Source of the DNA: Sulfurimonas paralvinellae
GTDB taxonomy: Bacteria > Campylobacterota > Campylobacteria > Campylobacterales > Sulfurimonadaceae
Assembly: GCF_014905135.1 (NCBI RefSeq)
Contig: NZ_CP041406.1
Coordinates: 1,178,001 to 1,242,000 of the forward strand
Length of the DNA stretch: 64,000 bases
Direction of reading: 5' to 3'
This document shows, in pieces, positions 1 to 6,349 of this stretch (the stretch's first letter is position 1; the number at the start of each line of letters is the position of its first letter). The notes under the pieces were generated by a model. That model was not told the origin of the DNA. It searched no databases and saw nothing but the letters and a program-made list of their open reading frames with translations. Position numbers and translations under genes: made by a program.

Positions 1-2
1 AG

Positions 3-1085
3 GCTATAAATCTAAATCGTGCCTATGTAGTCCATATTAACAATAAGTATGTAAGAAATGGTGAACTAAATATAAAAGAGTTATTTGGCATTGATGATAT
101 TACAGATATAGTTTTAGAAAAACAAGATGATATAAAGCCACAACTTTTAGAGATAGAAGAGATGTTAAAAGGTGACATACCTGATATAGACATTGGTAAA
201 CATTGTAGTGACCCTCATGGATGTGATTTTATCTCTCATTGTTGGCAACATATACCTAAGAAAAATTCAGTATTTGATATATCGTATGCTACGGGTAAGC
301 AATGGAAACTTTACTATCAAGGTATCCTTAGTATAGATGATATTCCAAGTAATTTTCATCTTGGTAAAAATGCCACTTTACAAATAAAACATCATAAATC
401 TCAAGAGATAAAAATAGACAAACCAAAGATTAAAGAGTTCTTAGACACGATCGAATACCCGATAAACTTCTTCGACTTTGAAACTTTTCAAAATGCTATT
501 CCACGATTTGACAACCAAAGACCTTATGCACAAATGCCTTTTCAGTATTCGTTACATATCTTACATGAAGATGGAACACTAGAGCATAAGGAGTTTTTGG
601 GAGATGAAAATAGCGACCCAAGGAGACCATTATCTGAGCAGATGTTAAGAGACATTACACCAACTGGTTCAATTATAGCTTTTAATCAATCGTTTGAGAT
701 AACACAGATTAAAAACTTGGCACAAGTGTGTTCAGATATTAGTGATGAACTGTTGGCTTTAAATGAGAGGTTTATAGACCTTGCACACCCATTCCAATAC
801 AAACACTACTACCATCCAAAATTTAACGGTAAATACTCTATAAAGATTGTTTTACCAACACTTTTCCCAAATGATGATGAACTAGATTATAAAAAGCTTG
901 GCTCTATTCAAAATGGTGGCGATGCTATGGATACTTTTGCTAACCTTTATTTGCTAAAAGATAAAAGCCAATTAGCTGAGATAAAGAAAGATTTATTGGC
1001 TTATTGTAGGCTTGATACTTTGGCTATGGTTCGGATTTGGGAGCAGTTGCAGCAGTTAATTAAGGAAGGAAGTAATGACAAGTAG
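3..1085 (+). CDS. DUF2779 domain nuclease-like protein (5' end outside window)
   Basis: The reading frame is open from base 3, so the gene starts upstream of the window and the first ATG at 162 is internal. A cysteine cluster, CSDPHGCDFISHC, lies about 60 residues into the visible part and resembles the Fe-S cysteines that close Cas4/AddB-type PD-(D/E)XK nuclease domains. The rest carries the DUF2779 signature: YPINFFDFETF, then RPYAQMPFQYSLHI, and near the end YCRLDTLAMV. This suggests an RNase H/DEDD-like exonuclease fold. Its substrate is unknown. It overlaps the next gene by 11 nt, so the two are probably co-transcribed. The family call is firm. A nuclease role is inferred from the motifs. 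Confidence 0.8.
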   Translation, partial: AINLNRAYVVHINNKYVRNGELNIKELFGIDDITDIVLEKQDDIKPQLLEIEEMLKGDIPDIDIGKHCSDPHGCDFISHCWQHIPKKNSVFDISYATGKQWKLYYQGILSIDDIPSNFHLGKNATLQIKHHKSQEIKIDKPKIKEFLDTIEYPINFFDFETFQNAIPRFDNQRPYAQMPFQYSLHILHEDGTLEHKEFLGDENSDPRRPLSEQMLRDITPTGSIIAFNQSFEITQIKNLAQVCSDISDELLALNERFIDLAHPFQYKHYYHPKFNGKYSIKIVLPTLFPNDDELDYKKLGSIQNGGDAMDTFANLYLLKDKSQLAEIKKDLLAYCRLDTLAMVRIWEQLQQLIKEGSNDK

Positions 1086-1578
1086 TAAGTTTATAATCAA
1101 ACCTTTGACTGTTGAAACTATAAATCAGACAGTTATACTTAGAGATAAAATTTTTTCTGATTTAAAAAGTTACGAAAAAGAAACACTACAAGCAAGTTTA
1201 GATAAAAATAACTATGAAGAATGCTGGAAGAAAAATGAATTAACAAGTATGCAGTATTTTATAATGCTAGATACGACTAAAGACAAGGTAATGGGTTTAA
1301 CTGGTATTTATAACGAAGCGGAAGACACTAGCGATATGTGTTGGCTTGGTTGGTTTTGTATTGATAAAGAGTATAGAGGACAAGGATTAAGTAAAAAATT
1401 GTTAAATTTTTCTATTGATAGGGCGAAAGAGTTAAATAAAAAATACTTACATCTTTATACATATGATTCAAGAGAATATATTCCTGCGATGAAACTGTAT
1501 GAAAAGTATCATTTTACTATCTATGATAGAGATGAAAGAGATATTTATTACAAATTAGATTTGAAAAAAAAAGCTTAA
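1075..1578 (+). CDS. GNAT family N-acetyltransferase
   Basis: This 167-residue protein has the GNAT acetyl-CoA binding motif in WFCIDKEYRGQGLSKKLL (motif A, R/Q-x-x-G-x-G/A type), preceded by the strand that usually leads into it. A later segment, AMKLYEKYHFTIYDRDERD, matches motif B (LYEKxGF). The substrate cannot be told from sequence. The start ATG lies inside the end of the DUF2779 gene, and the stop lies one base before the next ATG. The gene therefore sits in a compact AT-rich operon with DNA- and ADP-ribose-related neighbours. An antibiotic or protein N-terminal acetylation role would be a guess. Confidence 0.85.
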   Translation: MTSSKFIIKPLTVETINQTVILRDKIFSDLKSYEKETLQASLDKNNYEECWKKNELTSMQYFIMLDTTKDKVMGLTGIYNEAEDTSDMCWLGWFCIDKEYRGQGLSKKLLNFSIDRAKELNKKYLHLYTYDSREYIPAMKLYEKYHFTIYDRDERDIYYKLDLKKKA

Positions 1579-1579
1579 A

Positions 1580-2296
1580 ATGAGTAATTTAAATAAAATG
1601 ATCAAAATAAAAGATAATGAATATGATTTTAGTAGCATTGCAGAATTGTTATTAAATAATTCAATATTAAAAATTGCAGAAGAATCGTTTTATATAACAG
1701 AAATAGAATTTTATTTTTACAGCAATAATCATAGTAACTGTTCCATACACAAAAGTGAGTATCAGCTTTTTTCAAATACATGGTATGTTCATACCAAAGG
1801 CAGAGGTGGTCTCGATATTACATTTGGGAATAAAGATAAAAAAGAATTTGGTGGTATTTTAATAAGAGGTATTAAATCTGTTACTACAAATCAATACATT
1901 GATGGACCAACTAATGTTTTAAAGCATATATTGAAAATTTTAGATTTAGAAAGAAAAGAGTTACAACCTTTATTATTAGGTATAAATACTTCAATTATAA
2001 AGATAATTAAAAATGACAATAAAGATAATTTTTTATTTCAAGGACCAAGAATTGGACTTGTTCAAGAGCATAATGAATATTTAGTTTCTCCGTATAGGTA
2101 TATAATTGATGCAACGACTAATCATAAATTTAAAGAAAAAAGTAATGTCTATTGTTATAGTATGAAACTAAATGAAAATCAAAAATCTTGTATTGAAGAT
2201 GAATTTTCATATAAATTAGATACAGCTAAATATATAGCATCCTTGGATAAGAAGAATAGTAGAAATAAAATGATTATAAATTTTTTAGAAAGTTAA
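1580..2296 (+). CDS. Protein resembling alkyladenine DNA glycosylases (AAG/MPG fold)
   Basis: No standard family name came to mind for this 238-residue protein. The order of short motifs follows the alkyladenine DNA glycosylase family: ITEIEFYFY (AAG has a catalytic Glu in VETEAYL), a buried TWYVHTKGRGGLDITFG strand pair (AAG: LYVYxxYGMxxCxNI), GGILIRGI (AAG: VLLRALEP), GPTNVLKHIL (AAG: GPxKLxxAL), GPRIGL (AAG: xARVGV) and SPYRYIID (AAG: PLRFYV). If right, the protein would excise or recognise modified DNA bases. It begins one base after the GNAT stop and is followed by a macro-domain gene. The assignment rests on motif order by eye and needs structure comparison. Confidence 0.5.
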   Translation: MSNLNKMIKIKDNEYDFSSIAELLLNNSILKIAEESFYITEIEFYFYSNNHSNCSIHKSEYQLFSNTWYVHTKGRGGLDITFGNKDKKEFGGILIRGIKSVTTNQYIDGPTNVLKHILKILDLERKELQPLLLGINTSIIKIIKNDNKDNFLFQGPRIGLVQEHNEYLVSPYRYIIDATTNHKFKEKSNVYCYSMKLNENQKSCIEDEFSYKLDTAKYIASLDKKNSRNKMIINFLES

Positions 2297-2318
2297 TTTA
2301 AAAAGAGGTACAGTTAAT

Positions 2319-2870
2319 ATGCCATATTCAATAGTTGTAAAACAAGGGAACCTACTAAATGAAGAAACAGATTTTATTGTCAATGCTTCAAATACTAAGC
2401 TGATACTTGGTAGTGGTGTTTCTATGGCTTTTAAAAGACACTGTGGCATTGAATTACAAAACGAGATGAACAGTGTCCTGAAATATATTAAAGGCGGTTT
2501 GATACAAGGAGATGTTGTTGCTACATCATCTGGCGGAGCTAATAATTTTAAATACTCGTTGCATGTTGCAGTAATGAATTACAACAAAGGGGTGAAACAT
2601 AATGAGAAAAAGCCAACAATAGATATTATTAAAAAAGCTTTACAAAATATAGAAAATTATCTCTTTTGGTATGCAAAAAATAAATCAGACACTATGAAAC
2701 TTGTTTTACCACTAATGGGTTGTGGTGTTGGTGAACTGGATAAAACTGATGTTATACACCTTTATAAAAACTTCTTTCAGAGGCATATAGATATGGATTG
2801 TGAAGTTGTGATTTATGGATATAGCTTTGAAGATTATAATCAAATAAGAAAAATATTAGAGGAAAAATAA
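2319..2870 (+). CDS. Macro domain protein (ADP-ribose binding or hydrolysing)
   Basis: The 183 residues form a single macro domain. Residues about 8 to 40 read GNLLNEETDFIVNASN and GSGVSMAFKRHCG, the ADP-ribose-binding loop and glycine-rich segment. The later GDVVATSSGG and LPLMGCGVGELD supply the second phosphate-binding region. Such domains bind or remove ADP-ribose from proteins or nucleic acids. In DarTG systems a macro domain reverses DNA ADP-ribosylation, but no DarT-like toxin is visible here. A GAGG ribosome-binding site precedes the ATG, and the WYL regulator begins two bases after the stop. The context beside a glycosylase-like protein hints at handling of modified nucleic acid. Confidence 0.85.
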   Translation: MPYSIVVKQGNLLNEETDFIVNASNTKLILGSGVSMAFKRHCGIELQNEMNSVLKYIKGGLIQGDVVATSSGGANNFKYSLHVAVMNYNKGVKHNEKKPTIDIIKKALQNIENYLFWYAKNKSDTMKLVLPLMGCGVGELDKTDVIHLYKNFFQRHIDMDCEVVIYGYSFEDYNQIRKILEEK

Positions 2871-2872
2871 AA

Positions 2873-3808
2873 ATGGCATATAAACACGACTATGATAAGA
2901 TATTAACCAGATTAACAGTAATTTTATCAAAGCTAAATGATGGTGAAGCACTCTCTGTCAAAGAGCTTGCAAAAGAGTTTAATACAAGTGAAAGAACAAT
3001 ACAGCGTGATTTCAACGAACGTCTTGCTTCTTTTCCCATCTATCAAGAGAAGAAAAAATGGAAGATGCAAGAGGGCTATAAAATAGAGAAGACTCAATCT
3101 CTGGAAGATGAGATAGTCCTTGATATAATGGAAAAGATTACTGAGGGGATAGGTGGAAAGTTCTCAACAAAAGCCCATAAGCTCCTCTCAAAAATTAAAA
3201 ACGAAGATTTTAATCCTATTTATACTAAACTCAACATAGAAGATATTAGTGATAAGTTTGGTGATATACAAGTTTTAGAGACTGCAATTCGAGAAAAAAA
3301 GGAATTGCAATGCTTTTATAGCAATGAAAAACATGAACTATACACTACTACTATTCAACCTTTAAAAATAGTCAATTTTGAAGGATTCTGGTATCTTATA
3401 GCACTTCAAGATGATATTTTAAAAAAATACTACCTCAAAAATATATCTCAGCCTAAATTGTTAGAAGTAACTTTTGAACCAGAAGATGAACTTGAGAAAC
3501 TACTAGATAATTCTCTCTCAATCTGGTTTCAAAGAGATAATGAACCATTTGAAGTAAAACTCTATGCAGATAAGTTGGCGACAAAGTATTTTAAGCGACG
3601 ACCTCTACCAACTCAAAAGATAGATTCACTCAACAGTGATGATACTATGGAATTTAGCGTTACTATAACACATGAAATGGAAATACTTCCTATTGTAAAG
3701 TATTGGATACCTCGACTTTATATTCTTGCTCCTCAATGGATAAAAGAGATGGTTGAAGATGATTTGCAAGAGTATTTAGAGGCAAGCCGTTTTATAATAG
3801 AAGATTAA
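2873..3808 (+). CDS. WYL domain transcriptional regulator with N-terminal helix-turn-helix
   Basis: This 311-residue regulator has an N-terminal winged helix-turn-helix (about 10 to 65, with LSVKELAKEFNTSERTIQRDF) and a WYL domain (about 135 to 215). The WYL signature is visible as FEGFWYLIALQDD. WYL domains sense ligands, often nucleic-acid fragments or nucleotides, and commonly regulate phage-defence and DNA-damage operons. The C-terminal part (EVKLYADKLATKYF and onward) is the usual WCX extension. It is the last gene of the packed run beginning with the DUF2779 gene, two bases after the macro gene. It therefore most likely regulates that operon, though no operator was identified. Confidence 0.87.
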   Translation: MAYKHDYDKILTRLTVILSKLNDGEALSVKELAKEFNTSERTIQRDFNERLASFPIYQEKKKWKMQEGYKIEKTQSLEDEIVLDIMEKITEGIGGKFSTKAHKLLSKIKNEDFNPIYTKLNIEDISDKFGDIQVLETAIREKKELQCFYSNEKHELYTTTIQPLKIVNFEGFWYLIALQDDILKKYYLKNISQPKLLEVTFEPEDELEKLLDNSLSIWFQRDNEPFEVKLYADKLATKYFKRRPLPTQKIDSLNSDDTMEFSVTITHEMEILPIVKYWIPRLYILAPQWIKEMVEDDLQEYLEASRFIIED

Positions 3809-3863
3809 AATGAGAAGATGTTGATTATGATTGTAAGACTGTTGTCAAACCAAACATAAAACA

Positions 3864-3879
3864 AATCAAAGTCCCACAT
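3864..3879 (+). repeat. 16-bp direct repeat, left copy
   Basis: AATCAAAGTCCCACAT here recurs exactly at 4690 to 4705. The two copies bracket the Fic toxin-antitoxin operon and its promoter. They may be scars of insertion or a small recombination unit. Confidence 0.7.
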
Positions 3880-3881
3880 TA

Positions 3882-3909
3882 TTTACAACAACACTATTTT
3901 TGGTATAAT
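3882..3909 (+). promoter_or_regulatory. Sigma-70 promoter of the Fic toxin-antitoxin operon
   Basis: A TTTACA -35 element (3882 to 3887) is separated by 16 bp from a perfect TATAAT -10 (3904 to 3909). An upstream TGG gives an extended -10. The antitoxin ATG is 27 bp downstream with GGAG at 3923 to 3926 as ribosome-binding site. It starts immediately after the left direct repeat, so that repeat could lie within a regulatory site. Confidence 0.65.
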
Positions 3910-3935
3910 ATGCACAAATATATGGAGTATATATA

Positions 3936-4088
3936 ATGAGTAAAAATCCTGTTAATAAAAAAATTATCTCTAGAATTGTAACAATCTCTCAAGCAATTGA
4001 AGGTTATTCAACTCCAAACAATTCAGTGATTAAAAAAGCTCAATCACTTAGAGAAAAATATGACATCAAAGTATCAGTTAGTAGATAA
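3936..4088 (+). CDS. Small Fic antitoxin (VbhA/FicA/Fti-type)
   Basis: This 50-residue ORF reads MSKNPVNKKIISRI at its start and contains SQAIEG at residues 18 to 23. That is an exact match to the inhibitory motif (S/T)-x-x-x-E-(G/N) of class I Fic antitoxins such as VbhA (SQRLEG). In that family the motif's Glu pairs with the second arginine of the Fic motif and blocks productive ATP binding. It has a good ribosome-binding site and a strong promoter. Its 3' end overlaps the start of the Fic toxin by 29 nt in another frame, implying translational coupling. The identification combines the motif, the size and the position. Confidence 0.8.
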   Translation: MSKNPVNKKIISRIVTISQAIEGYSTPNNSVIKKAQSLREKYDIKVSVSR

Positions 4089-4671
4089 TAAATTCTATTA
4101 TGAGGACAGCGATGTTCCAATCAATAAATTTGACATTAAAGATACTCAAACTATCCACGAAATAGAAAAAGAGCTCTTAGAAGAAGCATATACTGTCTTT
4201 TTCAATGAACTTGACGAAAAGACTCGTTTTGATGAAGCGTATTTGATTTCACTCCATAAAAGAACATTTGAATCACTCTATGAATGGGCTGGATTATATA
4301 GAGATTTTAATATGATAAAAGGTGAATCCAGATTTTGTCAAGGAGAGTTTGTTAAAAGTTCTTCTCAAAAAATATTTGAAGAACTTAAATCCGATAACTA
4401 TCTTAAAAATTATGAGTCTCATCCAAAATCAGAATTTGCTAAAAAGCTGGCTTATTATAAATGTGAGCTTAATGCTCTACACCCATTTTATGAATTAAAT
4501 GGTAGAATAACACGAATGTTTATAGATATGATAGCCGCCTACAATGGATATAAATTCATAGATTATTCACAAATCTCTCCAAAAGAGTATATAGATTCAG
4601 CTATTGAATGTGTGCAGTTTGCAGATACAGTAAAGTTAGAAAAAATAATTTTTAATGGTTTATCTAAATAA
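4060..4671 (+). CDS. fic: Fic domain AMP-transferase toxin (class I)
   Basis: This 203-residue protein is a compact Fic domain. The active-site loop is HPFYELNGRITR (residues 141 to 152). The catalytic His141, acidic Glu145, Asn147, Arg149 and Arg152 are all present, but the usual Gly before Asn is Leu146. Fic enzymes transfer AMP (or another phosphate group) from a nucleotide to a target hydroxyl. Stand-alone bacterial toxins of this class typically modify gyrase and topoisomerase IV or similar targets. The beta-flap segment is RDFNMIKGESRFC near residue 81. Translation is coupled to the small antitoxin that overlaps its start. The target is not predictable from sequence. Confidence 0.88.
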   Translation: MTSKYQLVDNKFYYEDSDVPINKFDIKDTQTIHEIEKELLEEAYTVFFNELDEKTRFDEAYLISLHKRTFESLYEWAGLYRDFNMIKGESRFCQGEFVKSSSQKIFEELKSDNYLKNYESHPKSEFAKKLAYYKCELNALHPFYELNGRITRMFIDMIAAYNGYKFIDYSQISPKEYIDSAIECVQFADTVKLEKIIFNGLSK

Positions 4672-4689
4672 ATCTTAGGTAGCTAGGTT

Positions 4690-4705
4690 AATCAAAGTCC
4701 CACAT
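4690..4705 (+). repeat. 16-bp direct repeat, right copy
   Basis: This is an exact copy of the 16-mer at 3864 to 3879. It lies 18 bp after the Fic stop codon and about 70 bp before the next antitoxin gene. Confidence 0.7.
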
Positions 4706-4776
4706 CCTGCTAATAGCAATTTATGAGTATCTCTAAATATGTTATACGTATGATAAAGAAGAGGAGATAGTTACAG

Positions 4777-5028
4777 ATGCAAGTATCTTTAAATATTCAA
4801 GATGATGTTTATCAAAAGCTTAAAAGTGCTGGTATTGATATGCAATCAAAGATTAATGAATACCTTCTAAATTTGATCGATAAAAAAGATGATTATTTGA
4901 ACTCTGAGCAATATCAAGAAGAAAAGGCTTACTTTCAAGAGGCTTTAGAAGATATTGAAAGTGGAAAAACCAAGCCACTCTCACATACAGAAGTATGGAG
5001 TGAAATAGAACAGCATACTCGTAAGTAA
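4777..5028 (+). CDS. RelB/ParD-like ribbon-helix-helix antitoxin
   Basis: The 83-residue protein starts with a beta strand and two helices typical of a ribbon-helix-helix DNA-binding dimer (MQVSLNIQDDVYQKLKSAG, then helix SKINEYLLNLI). A charged tail follows (QYQEEKAYFQEALEDIESGK, then a Ser-His-Thr segment) of the kind that wraps the toxin. Such proteins repress their own operon and neutralise a RelE/ParE toxin. The ATG has AGGAG at 4761 to 4765. The toxin reading frame follows at once but is damaged, so this antitoxin may be an orphan that could still neutralise a related toxin encoded elsewhere. Confidence 0.75.
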   Translation: MQVSLNIQDDVYQKLKSAGIDMQSKINEYLLNLIDKKDDYLNSEQYQEEKAYFQEALEDIESGKTKPLSHTEVWSEIEQHTRK

Positions 5029-5030
5029 AC

Positions 5031-5312
5031 ATACAAATTATCTATCAGCCAAAATTTATAAACTCTTTTAACAACATTTGGGACTACATTGCTCAAGATA
5101 GCAAGAATAGAGCAAATAAATTTAAAAGAGAGATAAAAAAATTAATTGAAGATATACAAGATATGCCTTATAAATGTAGAAAATCCATTTATTTTGATGA
5201 TGACAACATCAGAGGTTTAATTTTTAAAGGATATACTATAGTTTATAAAGTGAATGAAAGTAAAGAATAAATAACTATAATAGGTATTAAGAAATATAAG
5301 GCTGAGTTGTAT
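5031..5312 (+). pseudogene. Decayed RelE/ParE-type toxin
   Basis: Reading from 5031 gives a protein with ParE/RelE features: IQIIYQPKFINSFNNIWDYI, then IKKLIEDIQDMPYKCRKS and DNIRGLIFKGYTIVYKVNE, and after a stop ITIIGIKKYKAEL. Two lesions are visible. The frame has no ATG, GTG or TTG start: an upstream TAA at 5022 is followed only by GTA, AAC and ATA, where ATG would be expected at 5031. A TAA at 5268 to 5270 then interrupts the last beta strand. It sits just after its antitoxin, as in intact modules. Use of ATA as a start cannot be excluded, but the internal stop also removes conserved C-terminal residues. Confidence 0.75.
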
Positions 5313-5388
5313 GTAGTTGATTTTTTAGGGGTATATATAGGGGTATATTTTCAATATACACTTATTAAAATACCTAAAATAGGGGAAC

Positions 5389-5411
5389 TTTTAATCCCTC
5401 TACCCCATCCA
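5389..5411 (+). other. tRNA 3'-end-like sequence, possible attachment-site remnant
   Basis: The segment TTTTAATCCCTCTACCCCA followed by TCCA looks like a T-loop, the 3' half of a T-stem and acceptor, and a CCA end. The TACCCCA acceptor strand resembles tRNA-Gln. No matching 5' tRNA body lies upstream and the T-stem does not pair, so it is not a functional tRNA. It falls where AT-rich accessory genes give way to core genes. Bases 5313 to 5517 otherwise contain no gene that I can support. Confidence 0.3.
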
Positions 5412-5517
5412 TAACTTATAAATTTCCATAATCAACAATATTATTTAAACTTAGAACTCATTATCTCCATGTAAGATGCTATTTGCTACAATTTATAAAT
5501 AACTATCTGGACATCAC

Positions 5518-6249
5518 TTGCAAGAGCAAATATACAAACTCTCTTTAGATCAACTCGACGATGCTACACTTTTTAAAGAAATCGTAAAAAACATAAAAGT
5601 GAACTATTACTGGAGTGATGAGTGGAATGATGCTCTTTATATCAAGTTAGCTCAATTAGGCTTTATAAGCACCTCCTATGATACTTTAGAAGGTCTTGTT
5701 CTGCTGCCTGAGATACAGTTTGAGTACGGAGTCCTGGATTTTGACAAATTACACATTTCATCCAAAGTGCGAAAGCTCATTGCAAAAGATGAATTCACAC
5801 TTTCTTTCAATAACAACTTCGATGCAGTACTCCATAACATCCAAAAGCAGCATCAGCGATACAACTGGTTAAAAGGTGACTATCTCACCTTGATGAAAAA
5901 TATGCACCGCAATCACAACTCATATGACAATTTTCGCCTGCATTCTATAGAACTTGTCTCACGCGTGACAAAAGAACTCATAGCAGGAGAGATAGGTTAT
6001 GTAATTGGAACTACATACACCAGCCTTAGCGGTTTCAGTTCAAGAGAAAAAAGATATAATAACTGCGGAAAACTCCAACTTGTTTTATTAGCACAACAGC
6101 TACAGAAAGAAGGCTTTGCTTTTTGGAATATGGGTCATCCGCATATGGAGTATAAAAAGCGGCTCGGGACGACTGTTCTCTCAAGAGAAACATTTCTCAA
6201 ACGCTGGGGAGATGCTGCAAACAAAAACTTAAAGGATTTATATGAATGA
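5518..6249 (+). CDS. Leucyl/phenylalanyl-tRNA--protein transferase-like protein (Aat family)
   Basis: The 243-residue protein has the Aat acyltransferase C-terminal fold: ELIAGEIGYVIGTTYTSLSG (Aat: GELVGGLYGVxxGxxFxGES), KLQLVLLAQQLQKEGFAFWN (Aat: KxALxxLxxxLxxxGFxxID) and PHMEYKKRLGTTVLSRETFL (Aat: HLxSLGAxxIPRxxFL). Aat adds Leu or Phe to N-terminal Lys or Arg and marks proteins for ClpSAP. The N-terminal third differs from classic Aat, so substrate preference is uncertain. The start is TTG with GGA about six bases upstream, and no in-frame ATG fits better. It begins the core chromosome to the right of the putative island. Confidence 0.7.
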   Translation: MQEQIYKLSLDQLDDATLFKEIVKNIKVNYYWSDEWNDALYIKLAQLGFISTSYDTLEGLVLLPEIQFEYGVLDFDKLHISSKVRKLIAKDEFTLSFNNNFDAVLHNIQKQHQRYNWLKGDYLTLMKNMHRNHNSYDNFRLHSIELVSRVTKELIAGEIGYVIGTTYTSLSGFSSREKRYNNCGKLQLVLLAQQLQKEGFAFWNMGHPHMEYKKRLGTTVLSRETFLKRWGDAANKNLKDLYE

Positions 6250-6349
6250 TGCAACAGATATGACAACACTTACTATCAGAATAGGAGTTTTTGTTGTAAT
6301 TGCAGGGATTTTTTATTTTGTTTTAAAATCTGACAAGAAAAAGGACTAA
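6242..6349 (+). CDS. Small single-pass membrane protein
   Basis: This 35-residue ORF overlaps the end of the Aat-like gene by 8 nt. It encodes a short polar N-terminus (MNDATDMTT), one hydrophobic helix ([13 protein letters not shown]) and a basic tail (KSDKKKD), the typical layout of a small inner-membrane protein. There is no family assignment. The stop overlaps the stop of the convergent chemoreceptor gene. The position suggests co-translation with the Aat-like gene. Confidence 0.45.
   Translation: MNDATDMTTLTIRIGVFVVIAGIFYFVLKSDKKKD

Noticed and set aside
2319-2870. DarTG toxin-antitoxin system
   Set aside because: The macro-domain protein could be DarG-like, but no adjacent gene resembles the DarT ADP-ribosyltransferase.
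5313-5400. Repeated GGGGTATAT units as a regulatory array
   Set aside because: Only two imperfect units are present in an AT-rich decayed region; nothing supports a function.
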